Assembly (NCBI RefSeq): GCF_037975245.1
Contig: NC_092574.1
Coordinates: 16,593,213 to 16,657,212, forward strand
DNA from: Apostichopus japonicus
Lineage: Eukaryota; Echinodermata; Holothuroidea; Aspidochirotida; Stichopodidae
Reading direction: 5' to 3'
Length of the DNA stretch: 64,000 bases
In this document: positions 12,828 to 27,820 of the stretch, one piece after another
Position numbering within the stretch: the first letter of the stretch is position 1
Layout of the letters: every line of letters starts with the position of its first letter
Position numbers and translations under genes: made by a program
Notes under the pieces: generated by a model
Seen by the model: the letters and a program-made list of their open reading frames with translations, nothing else
What the model was told of the DNA's origin: nothing
The model's database searches: none

Positions 12828-12915
12828 TGGAGTGACTCGAACTCGGGACCTTATGATTGAAAGGCACCGGCGTTAACCACTGAGCTAACACTCCTATATA
12901 GGAGCTAACACTCCT
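12828..12915 (-). repeat. tRNA-derived pseudogene or SINE head
   Basis: On the minus strand it has an A box (TTAGCTCAGTGG) and a B box (GAGTTCGAGTC) with matching outer ends GGAGTG/CACTCC, but the anticodon and T stems do not pair, so it is not a functional tRNA. The 14-base word at 12882-12895 is repeated directly at 12902-12915. Whether a SINE body follows to about 12660 is unclear. Confidence 0.6.
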
Positions 12916-13958
12916 AGAGTATGCATTACATCATTCCATGCCTATCTAAATTTTGATTTAAATCATTGTGTTTATCCAACTTTTTCTCATTTCATTACCC
13001 TCATTTGGAAGGCTTAATTCCGGAAGGGAACCAAAAAACCAATGAAAATAAAGAACACGAAATTTATGGGGTTGTCTGTGAAATCGTTTTGAACACTGGA
13101 TCGGTTAACCGTGATTCATTTTGTGGTAGGCTACGTTAATTATTGTCGAATGACAGCCTCTTACACTGTGTTACAGACAGACAGAAATCATTGCGTGTTC
13201 TTAGTGATGCTTGATCAAAGTGCATGCGTTTGACACTATACATCACGATCTTTTACTACACCGTCTTACTGAATCGTTTGCAGTCACATGGTACCGCACA
13301 TTCATGGCTTGTGTCCTATTTGAAACAACGTACCCAGTCAGTTATGATAAATGGCAAGTCTTCAGCTAGTAAGGACTTACTGACAGGCTTTCGCCAGGGT
13401 TCTGTATTGGGCCCATACATGTATCCATTGTACATCTCCACTGTTCGCAGCAATTGCAGAGAAACACAGAATTAACATACAAATGTATGCTGACATCACG
13501 CAGTTATAATGTTTCATGTGATCCGAAGGATGCTGATACTGTGCTACGTCGACTGGAGAGTGCGATCTCAGAAATACGAGAATGGATGACGGACAACCAC
13601 CTGAAATTGAATGATGCTAAAACCGAATTTCTAATTATCTGTAAAAGAAGTACAAAGAAGTTTCTGTCACACCAGGCGCGTACGCAGGGGGGTTCGATGG
13701 GTTCGACCGAACCCCCCTGCCGCAGTCGACCCCCCCTGCAACTCGAACCCCCTCCGTGAACTAGGTGGTTCGTCAACACGTAGTACGTATACTATTTTTT
13801 GCCTTCTCTCAGATACTCATTATGTATAGGCTTGCACAGTTAAACACACGCCCCGTTTAGTTCGATGGTTATTTTTGGTTGCCTCCTATACATTAGTGTT
13901 AACTGAATATGCTATTTTTAGAATCCTTCAATAACAGCTCCTGATAGATCCCCCCCCC

Positions 13959-15017
13959 CAGGCGCGGCGGAACGGAAAAATTATTGGGGGGGCTAATGTG
14001 TGGAGACTATCTAAGCGGAGCGCCACCATCGGTTGGCGCGGAGCGTACAAGAAAATTTTGGGCTTTTTCAAACCCCCAGATGGCCGGAAACGGCACTTCC
14101 CGAGTGTTTTATGCTGCGAATACCTGGCCCTAAAATATGGGTCTCAAGCCTGCAATTTCTCAGATTGCACGTAAAAAAACATTGTAATTTGTATATTCGA
14201 TGGTGTTTTAAGAGAGTAGCTATTCTCGTAGTGTACTCGCAAAGACGTTTTTGAGTGTAGTAAGGGCAGTGGCGGAGCTAGGGGTATTGGTCGGGGGGGG
14301 GGCAAGAATGGTCTGTAGGGGCGCTTTCGACACTATCTAAGCGGAGCGCCACCACAGGTTGGCGCGGAGCGTACAGAAAATTTTTGAGTAAAGATACTCC
14401 CGAGATTGCAGGAAATGACCCTCTCCGGGGCCTTGCTAATTTGCAGATAAACGGAGAATAAATAGGTGTCGTCGCCATTTTGTCGGAAAATTACACCGAC
14501 AGAATATGACAAATGTCAATAGGTATATGAGAGCGCAATAAAATAGTCAAAAATCGCGAATAAGTAAAAAGTAGTGAAAAGCTGAAAAGGGCGCCAGCAG
14601 TCCATTGAGTCTGTCAGGGGGGGGGGGGGCATCCGCCCCTGACTGTATATATGGAAGCTCGATCCGCCACTAAGTAAGGGGATGTTGGAGAACTGGCTGA
14701 AATGAGGCAAGTCATTGGCCTAAGACGAAGTTGTGTTACGCTTACCGGTACTCACACTCACTGCTTCCACTTTTCACGGGGCGTGAAGACGGTTGGGGTG
14801 ACAATGTGGTCTATAGCCAAGGGACGGGCCGAGGGTCCCCCAGCAATTACTAAAATTATTACACCTATTGAGTATACGTGTGCATCGGACAGATCGACAA
14901 GTATGCATTGAAAAATGGGCCTTGGTAAATATTGGGGGGGCTTATCATGCATTGCCCCCTCAACTTTTTTATTGGGGGGGCTGAGCCCCCCCAAGCCCCC
15001 CGGTTCCGCCGCCACTG
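13959..15017. mobile_element. hAT-like non-autonomous element nested in the 13673-15852 element
   Basis: Left end CAGGCGCGGCGGAAC, right end GTTCCGCCGCCACTG. It sits in a C tract: eight or more Cs lie on both sides, which could be an 8-bp C target duplication. Both ends carry ATTGGGGGGGCT-type subterminal sequence. It contains the MITE at 14267-14672. Confidence 0.7.
14267..14672. mobile_element. hAT-type MITE, copy 1
   Basis: Starts CAGTGGCGGAGC and ends ATCCGCCACTA. The 8-bp duplication AGTAAGGG sits at 14259-14266 and 14673-14680. About 406 bp, same family as the copies at 30560-30937 and 62469-62870. Confidence 0.9.
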
Positions 15018-16990
15018 CCCCCCCCCCACTTTCGACACTATAGGTGTTAAACAAGGAACAATACACATGCACGTTCCTTTTTACAACCTCTCAAATCAGT
15101 AAGATAACAGGGATGGCGCAAGAGGGGAGGGCAGGAGGGCTATACAGTCCCCCAGTCAGGTAGGTCTAGCCCCCTCGTCGGGGAAGAATCCTGATTCGTC
15201 GGTGACTAATTAAGCCCAGAAATTATTATTATTGTGTATTTCTTATTATCGGTATGATCATGTTATTACCCGACTGGGTGGCTTAGGTCCCCGACAGGAT
15301 GGCCAAGGTCCCAAAGGGTGGATAAGGTCCCCGACAAAAATATCGCGCGCGTTGTAATAATATATATATCTATAGATATAGGTGATTTTTTCGGGCGCTT
15401 CGCGCCAGTTCTAGTTTCACTACATGTATTTATGTCAGCCGCACCGACAGGCCTTAAACTTCTCTCTTATACAAAGCAAAAACCAAATAGTTTCGCGTTG
15501 TATACTATGTAGGTATATTATATACAAATACACTTAATGTTACAACGTGCGCTAAGCGCGCAAAATTTAAGATAAAGACGGTATGTCAGACGACTGATTT
15601 TCACTGTCCGAAGAGTGAAACTTGTTACCATTTTGCATGTAGACATCTATCATCTCAGCAATATTTTTCTCGAACAAATGGACAATTCTTCAACAAAGTA
15701 TAGCACAATTTTCCAGCTAAGCACCCTTCATGCTGCAACAAATTCCAAAGGGGAGGGAGACACCCCTCCACTTAGACCCTTCCCCAGGACACAGGTCAAT
15801 AACCAAGTATTACTATTAGAACCCCCTTTGCAAAATCCTGCGTACGGGCCTGCACACATCACAGAAATTACAATAGGAGCTACAAAGGTTGCTGCCCGTT
15901 ACACAGGAGCCGTTTTAGACTCAGAATTAGGCATGATCCCCCATGTTAACAGTGTTGTTAGGATGTGCTACTCGCATCTCCGCCAGATATCACATATCCG
16001 CCCACTTCTGACCCGTGATGCCACTGCTACATTGGTCAACGCTATCGTCACGTACCGTCTGGATTATGTCAATAGCCTGCTCTTTGGACTCCCCAATTCT
16101 ACAACTCGCAAGCTGGAACTTGTTCAAAATAATGTTGCTCGTATAGTTTGTAAGAAAAGGAAAAGAGACCATGTCACACCACTACTGGATCACTGCATTG
16201 GCTACCAATATATTTTCGAGTGAAGTTCAAAATTAACCTACTCACATACAAAGCTCTGCACGGTCTCGCCCCCTACTACCTGCCTTGTCTACTTACACCG
16301 TATAAACCTAGCAGAACCCTACGGTCATCATCACAGGAATCATGCTCAAGGAACAAGATGCAAGACCGGCGACAGAGCCTTCTCACTCAGCGCTCCCAGA
16401 TTACGGAACGCCTTGCCGAACTCTGTGCGTGTATGCAATTCCCTTACCACTTTTAAAACTGCTTTGAAAACATATTATTTTAGACTCGCTTTTACTGTGT
16501 AATTGACTGTGTTTTAATTGGTAATATGCATACTATACGTTTGGAACTATTTACTTAATTCTTAACAGTTTTTAAATATATTTTTTACTACGTTAGGGTT
16601 CTATTTATTATCGTTTAGTATTGGGTGTTTATTACTATCTGTTTTAGGCTTTTACAATAATTGTCTTACTGTACTATAGTTTCTCATATTAATTTATATT
16701 TAAACATTGACTATTATTTAATCTTTTGTGTATTCTTTCTTAAAACTATTTTACTATTTACATACTTCTGAATTTGTTTTGGACTATATACGTTTAGGGC
16801 TATTTGATTATCGTTTAGTACGGGTGGTTTATATATTGTTGCTTTTGGCTTTTACGTTTTATGCCTTATTGGTTCTATAAATTTAACATTTAGGTTTTTG
16901 TTACTATTTGTTTTGTAAAGCGCTTTGAGCAGCTTTGCTGATTATGCGCTATATAAATATTACTTATAATTATGATTGTTACCTCATTGA

Positions 16991-18010
16991 AATGTTTACG
17001 TTACCAACGTAAATATTTTGATTTGAGATAATAAAAGTATGGTTTTATGAGCGTTGTGTCTGCTTCTATATATAAGTGCAGCCGACGGTAACGAGTAAAC
17101 AATGTATTGTTTGGTTCACTGAAGATCGATGCTGGTATAATATCAACATTAGTAGTTAATTTAGTCAAGACCTTCAAATGTTTTAAAAACTTTCCAGGTA
17201 GTTGTTTCCTAGTTTGGGTCGCAACCCAGACTTTCAAAACCAAGGATTTTAATCATGCCATTTTACCCAAAAGAACTATTAAGAAAAAAGGAGAAAGAAA
17301 ATGATTTAATTAAATTGAAACGCAAAATCGTGTTCGTTCAAATTACATTATATTTTCAAGATGGAATAATTTGTAAATTTTGATTCATTTTAATGATAGT
17401 CATCTCTCTAAAAACTCTTTTGTCTTTAAAGTAAGATAATGGTATAGCCGCACGTACAACAAATGACAGAAAGTGTACCACAGAAGGTTACCAACAAAAC
17501 AAGAGAAGATTTATAAAAACGATCTTTTTTTTTTTACTGCATAATCCGATAGGTCTTCCGAAGATTTCGGTAAAATTGGTCGTCATAGTATAACTTGCAA
17601 ATCACAATTTTTATAAAATGTATGAAATTAAAGATGACATTTAGACATTTCTGGCTTAAAATAATAATTAAACAAAATATAACGTGCATAGGCAGCATGC
17701 ATTATCTCGTATCTCTACATAACAGCACCCTCACAATCAATATTGTAAATTGTTTTTAAAATTTAAATTTTTCTTTTGCATTAACAATTTGAAATAAACA
17801 AACAGCAGAGGATGTACTCTACATCAAAAATTGTTTCTTTAGTTATTCCGTTTATTCAAGATATTCATCGTTTAAAATATGCCAAAAAGTCTGCAGAATG
17901 CTCCTTTAATTCTATAATTGAGGATGACGTCAGATCCTCACTGCAGCTGGCCTTCATGTTAATGTTATAGCCTTTTATATACTCTCAGAAACTACAGACC
18001 AGTTAAACGA
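16991..18010. other. AT-rich spacer downstream of amylase
   Basis: No supported gene. It separates the LINE tail from the amylase stop codon and should hold the amylase 3' UTR and polyadenylation signal on the minus strand; none is assigned. Confidence 0.5.
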
Positions 18011-21695
<3,685 letters not shown>

Positions 21696-24520
21696 TATCG
21701 TAAACCACAGGTCAAGAGAGACACGCTACCACAACTATCCGTCTGCAGTAATAAGAAACAAAATGAGTGGGTAAACCTGCAAGGGACTCCTTTAACTTGG
21801 GTTAAGTATGAATGGAGTTACAGCCACGACAAACCCATTAAAAACATCTTCATCGTGTCTTCCCTACAAATGTCCCACTCCATAAATTGAATATCATTGA
21901 TTGACCTTTGTTCCTTTTGTGAATCCCATACCGAATCAATTCAAATTTTATATTTTAGTTGCGATTTTGTTGAGCCTCTCTGGACCTATCTTAAATGCAT
22001 ATACTTTAATAAAGAAATATCCAGATTTTCGTCTTAAATCCTAAATCGATTTTATTTGGTGCATGGGAAGTTTGATCAAATCTTTAACCTCATAATAACT
22101 TTGGTAAATATTTCATCTTTCTTTCAAGCAAGTCCTTCAGTCAATAACATGAATCATTTTCTTTAAGATTTTTTTTTTTGCTGCAAAAATATATTCTCTC
22201 AAGCAACATGACTGTTGGGGATAAATGGGAAAAGTTCTGGCTCCTATGCATGGAATAATTTTTGGAACTTATATTAACAATGTTTTGTGTTTATGAAAGG
22301 TAAACATTCTTCTTATGTTTTTTGCTGTTGTTATATTTATGTACAAATATGTTATCATAATTATTAATAAAGCATGTTATTTATGTAACTATGTATATTT
22401 TTATTTAATTTGTTATTCTTAATCTTAATTATATTAAAATATAAATGAAAAAAAAAGGCTTACGAAGCGAGGTTGGCGAACTTGTTAATTGAATAACACG
22501 ACTTCGAACAATTTAATGGCTTCCGGGAAGTGTAAAGACTGCAACACGTCACTACTTTACAAACCGAAGACACAGGAATACATCAAATTTACGTATAACT
22601 CGGAAATTATCAACAGGGGTGCAGCGGCGTAGCAATAAGCCGTTCAGGCGGTTCGTAGAAACATGGCCCGGCTATATCCAAGAGTTTGTTCCGAAAGTCT
22701 TAGTCAACTGCTAGTGATGTTTTTGCATAAATGATTTGAATGAGTAACAACATGCCTATATGTCTTAGTCCAGTTTATTTCCCTAGCAACAGGCTTCTAA
22801 TTAACAAACGTACTGCCCAATTTGGACACCATATCTAAAAAAAAAATATTGGTGTTTTTCCTCATAATGTTGCTATCATGGAATTGCCTAATTAAGTGTA
22901 GTTTAGATGAAGTGGAGCATGAACGGCCTCAGCGCTCACCCTTGAACCTGGGCCCATGAAAACTCAACGCCACAACATAAATGAGGCTTCGTTCTCAACA
23001 AGGTGTCTCTTTCAAGATATATGTATATCGTTATTTTTTAGAGTGTTCATTGGAGTCCAGTGGTGATTTACATGTCTTTTTATATACAAGTATGCTGGTA
23101 TGCATTGCTCAAATGGAAATTGGACGTTACAAGTGAACTATCGCATGCATTTTGAAAACAGATATCGTTCTTGTTATAATGCGCCGTAAATTGGTATATT
23201 ATGCGCATACACGTATACGTTATTTATAACTTTGTTATATGTCATCCGTTTCATTAACTTTATATGCCTCATCTCTGACTCTTATGCTATAAATAGTAAA
23301 CTTAAACGCCAGAACACCGCATGAAGTGTTATTCTTGCAGGTATATTCAAAGCCACTCTGCATATATAACTTTGGAAGTGATTTCAATATTCCGGCATCA
23401 TAAAAAATATGACAGGAGGTATAAATACGCCGGTAACATATCAGAGAGTTAATGGACAATATTAGAAACATCAAAATTACCAATAAACACCTATATAATG
23501 TTAATCACGTATACCAGGAGAGGAAAGGGTTGTTACATAACTAATTACTATAATGACGTATAAGTGCCACTGACCGCGGGTCCGTCGCCAGAGTTTGATT
23601 TCAAACTTTTAAGAGCAATGGTCTTTTATATATCAGCAGTTCCATTACAATAATATTGACCAATTTCACATGCCTAATTGAAACGAAATCTACGATTGGT
23701 GCCATTTACTATTTTTTTTCATAATAAATACATCGAATTTGTCACATAAGTTATATTTGTCATAAAATTAAAGAATGGATATATCAAACTTCAAAAACCT
23801 AAAACAGAAATCAGTTTTAATGCAATTACATTATTTGTTAACGAATTCGCCTGTGAATCGGTATACCTTAAAAACAGATCGAAAATACCGATAACGTCAC
23901 ATGTAGACTGTTCTAAAATGTCAACGTAATTATAACATCCACAGCAATTGAGACCTTTCCAAAGACTCTCTGTTTAGTACACTTCCCAACTTATTTTTGT
24001 TGTTGAAAGGTGTTGCATATACTCACTGCTAGCTGAATATATAAAAAGGTTTCGATTTTTCTACTAAATCGCCAACGACAGGCCCTATAACCTTTTACAT
24101 GCATTGGATTATAGCTATATCATAGTGCAAAGCTCCTCTTCATTTTAGATAAGATGTTAAAATGAAAATGAAAATTTGTTTTCGATTGCAAATATTACAA
24201 ACCAGCCACTGTGGCGACTCTTATGGTTTTTACAAATACAGTATATATATTAGCCGTACTATCCTCATTACAATTGCTTTTAATATTGTGGTAGTTTGAA
24301 CCGTGGTTTTGATTTGACTAAAAGTTGCTGATATACTTATGCTGAAATACGCACCGCGATGATTCAAACACGTATAAGAAACCACTAAACGCCTCCTTTT
24401 TTGAGAGTTTCGGAACATCGGAAGGCAGATTTTACTGAATTTCATCACGAATAGCCTATTTCGTTCCCATTTAGCGCACAGTTTTTATTGCACCCATGCG
24501 TGTATATATATATGCGCTCA
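21696..24520. other. Upstream flank of amylase, no gene recognised
   Basis: AT-rich. A possible acceptor just upstream of the amylase ATG (TTATTACTGCAG, minus strand, ~21745-21756) hints at an untranslated first exon further right. No other coding evidence. Confidence 0.45.
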
Positions 24521-24664
24521 GTACGGAATGTCACGCCTAACCTAACCAATATTGACAACGTAACTTGTAAGAACCAAAACGGTTAATATGCACATTAACC
24601 GTTTTGGTTGTAACAAGTAACGCGTCTGTCAATTGGCTAGGTTAGGTGTGGCATTCGGAATTGA
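24521..24664. mobile_element. Palindromic MITE
   Basis: Two arms of about 65-70 bases are imperfect inverted repeats around a centre near 24592 (GGTTAATATGCACATTAACC). Outer ends read GTACGGAATGTCACGCC and GGTGTGGCATTCGGAATT. The structure could fold as one long hairpin. The target duplication is not clear (gctca/gagc at best). Confidence 0.75.
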
Positions 24665-25338
24665 GCTAACCAAATATGACAACCCATTACACAATGTAAG
24701 CGAGGGAGAGGATCAGGCAATTCGCACACATTATTTCCATAATGGTCAAAATACTAAGAGTCTGCTCCGTGACTGATGATATTTGTTTTTATTCGTTATG
24801 ATAAACCATATTCATATATACAAAATGCTAACATGAAAAAAAATAATTTGAATCGTGCTTTAGCTATATGCTCATATTTTACTCTTATTTACGATATGGT
24901 ATATGACAAAAATTAGTTGCTCAATAACAGAGTATCAGTTAGTCAGGAAATATGACCGTAGTTACTATATTTTAACCTACCCGTATACAACTACACAATC
25001 TTCTTCGATCTCGTTAACTGTAATGCAGTGAACACGATGCTGCTTCAGTGATGAGGAGTCCGGCGTGTAACTGTGTCGTCTGATATAGTGCTCTCATTGG
25101 TAGAGAGCGCTCGCTTTTTATATATAAATTTTGGCAGGCCAATTGCGCAGTAATAACCAATGTTTACTTGTATTACATCATCTATCTACGGAGGAGAGTA
25201 GCTTGACTTAAGCCGGGGGTTAAATCAAAGTTGCCAGCTTTAAATTTTAAGAGTGTCTATCATTCTTCAAGAACAGTGATAAACCGTTAGAGAGAAAGCA
25301 CTTTAGCTGGTCTTAATTAATTTGCTATAGTTTTTACC

Positions 25339-25533
<195 letters not shown>

Positions 25534-25559
25534 GACATATCTGTTGGCGTGTGTTGGAA

Positions 25560-26850
25560 AGTAAAATATATCCACAAGAAACAAAGAGGAAAATATGATA
25601 CTTTCATTTCCAACTTTATTAGAACGTTAAAACGGTTACAAAATATTTCTTAGTTTGTGATACTTAGTTTGTGATTATTGAAGCGAAGCCTGAACTTAGT
25701 GCTGGTTTCGTCAATATAGGTAACCTGGGGGCACTTGCAACAATACAGGAGGTAGATGACATTGGCTGAGTCGCAACCAAATCTACCAGGTCTCAGAGTG
25801 GTGCCTGAGGCCTGGTGGAGGAAAGCGGGGGAGGGGTCGAGGTGTGTGCACACCAAGCAACTAGGTTTGTTACAGGGGATGTTACCACTGTCGGGCTCAT
25901 TACTGGGTGGGGCGAGATTAGTTCGAACCAGCACTGATCGGATGTTACGTGGTTGTCTATAGGCTATGACAGTGGGGGCGGGGGGGGCATTGAAAAGTTC
26001 AGCTATTGTGGGGTCGGAACCAAGAGTGCCCCAAGTTTGTTTGATTTCATTGAAAAGGGGGCGAAGGGAGGGGTGGTAGGTGACAACGAGGGGAAGTCTA
26101 TCAGAATCAGATTTGTTACGATATGTTAGGAGACTAGATCGTTGTAGAGACAGAACCCGTTTGAGGTGGTAGTTCAGGATTCGGTACGGGTATCCCCTTT
26201 TGAGGAAGAAATCAAGCAGTTCAATGGCCTTATTAAGAAAAGTTTGGTCACGTGAGCAGATACGCCGGTATCTGAGTAACTGGCTGTAGACAATGGAATT
26301 TTTGGTGTGGCGGGGATGAAAACTATTAAAGTGGAGATAAGAGTGCCTATCAGTTGGTTTGGCATACACCGATGTCTCTATTTTGTGATCTTCGATCATG
26401 ACGAGTACATCGAGGAAGGGGTTTTGCTTTGTGGACCGTTCGGTGGTAAACTTTATGGAATCGTGAAAATCATTGGCAAACGTGAAAAAGTTGTCCAGTT
26501 CCTGTTCGCCCTTATCCCATAACATAAAAATATCATCAATATAACGTACATAGAGACATGGTTTGTAAGAGGATGAAGAAAGTAATTCTTGTTCCAGGTA
26601 ATACATAAATATATTAGCATATGAGGGGGCCATTCGGGTGCCCATGGCTGTGCCTTTGGTTTGCAGATAATGGCGACCATTGAAGGTAAAATTATTATGC
26701 TCAAGTATAAATTTAATGAGCTGCGATATTTCACAATGTTGGGTGACATCATTAGACGCCATCATCTTATCACAAGCCAGAACACCTTCGTTATGGGGGA
26801 TATTGGTGTACAGGGCATATATATATATCTTGATTTTCCAACTCATTACG
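25560..26850 (-). mobile_element. Penelope-like retroelement, 5'-truncated, RT plus GIY-YIG-type domain
   Basis: A long minus-strand frame from about 26850 to 25650 encodes the RT palm and beyond: [39 protein letters not shown], the catalytic box VRYIDDIFMLW, NPFLDVLV and YAKPTDRHSYLHFNSFHP. A Cys linker (CNKPSCLVCTHL) and a C-terminal GIY-YIG-like segment (NVIYLLYCCKCPQVTYIDET..KFRLRFNNH) follow. This order is that of PLE polyproteins. The N-terminal third is missing; the frame starts in the (TA)n at 26852. The usual YIG reads YID here, so the endonuclease may be dead. Confidence 0.92.
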
Positions 26851-27241
<391 letters not shown>

Positions 27242-27554
27242 GTGAGACCGACAGCGTGTATGTATGTTTGTATATATGCATATATATATATATTAAAAAA
27301 ATTATATATATATATATATTCTTACTATATACTGAAGCAGATATATAAATAGACTCATAGTAGAATAAGGATTAAGTATTAAGGATTCCTTCGTCATACC
27401 ACTTGCGACACATTCATTTCATAGATACGGCCTGGCATGCCTCAAACAATGGTAATTATGTGCATTTGTCAGATTCAAAGCACCAGCGGAGTGCACTCTG
27501 TACAATCGTTAACACGTGCGTACTACGCTCTCATTGACAGTTATAACTATGGCC

Positions 27555-27820
27555 GTGGCTATTCTTACAACTAGTCATAAACAATTATTTATAAACTATT
27601 CTTACGACATCGGCGAATTCATGCGCAGTAAAGTAAATAAAGCAACTGCGCATGTAGTAGGGGTAACCCTGACCCTAACCCTAAGCCCTAACCCTAACCG
27701 GAAATTATTGTTACTCCTGGTTGTAAAAATAGTACTCCTTGTTGTAAAAATAGCCACGTTAAAGCAACTGCGCATGCGTAAAAGGGAATTATTGTAACAA
27801 CTAGTTGTAAGAATAGCCAC
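27555..27820. repeat. Inverted-repeat cassette containing telomere-like repeats
   Basis: A 21-base sequence at 27555-27575 (GTGGCTATTCTTACAACTAG...) recurs perfectly in reverse complement at 27800-27820. Inside are telomere-like repeats (27667-27699), two copies of AAAGCAACTGCGCATG (27637 and 27762) and two GTTGTAAAAATAG units. Confidence 0.8.
27667..27699. repeat. Interstitial telomere-like repeats
   Basis: About five CCCTAA units, two of them imperfect (CCCTGA and CCCTAAG variants), i.e. TTAGGG on the minus strand. Confidence 0.85.

Larger units (their letters stand above)
13673..15852. mobile_element. DNA transposon, 2.18 kb, 16-bp TIR, 5-bp target duplication (CACAC)
   Basis: The left end CAGGCGCGTACGCAGG and the right end CCTGCGTACGGGCCTG are inverted repeats with one mismatch. 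They are flanked by CACAC at 13668-13672 and 15853-15857. Removing the element rejoins the LINE reading frame, an independent check on the borders. No transposase frame is visible, so it is non-autonomous. It contains two further elements. The superfamily is uncertain because 5-bp duplications are unusual for hAT. Confidence 0.85.
13160..16990 (+). mobile_element. CR1/L2-type LINE, 5'-truncated and interrupted
   Basis: Reverse transcriptase pieces on the plus strand: LLNRLQSHGTAHSWLVSYL and RTQSVMINGKSSASKDLLTG (13270-13400), then DADTVLRRLESAISEIREWM (13520-13660). After the insertion at 13673-15852 the frame resumes with thumb and C-terminal sequence (ITIGATKVAARYTGAVLDSE, SHLRQISHIRPLLTRDATAT; 15858-16215), then LLTYKALHGLAPYYL (16225-16460). 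The 3' end near 16917-16985 has GCGCTATATAAAT, common at tails of such LINEs. The YxDD region and several joins are frameshifted, so it is dead. Confidence 0.85.

Noticed and set aside
12828-12895. A functional tRNA on the minus strand
   Set aside because: A and B boxes are present but the anticodon and T stems do not pair.
23235-23483. An 82-codon minus-strand frame with FEYTCKNNT resembling an Ig-domain fragment
   Set aside because: Too short and AT-biased, with no phase-matched partner exon or neighbouring domain sequence.
25040-25075. TGATGAGGAGTCC resembling a hammerhead core
   Set aside because: The first base of the core is wrong and no GAAA follows at a usable distance.
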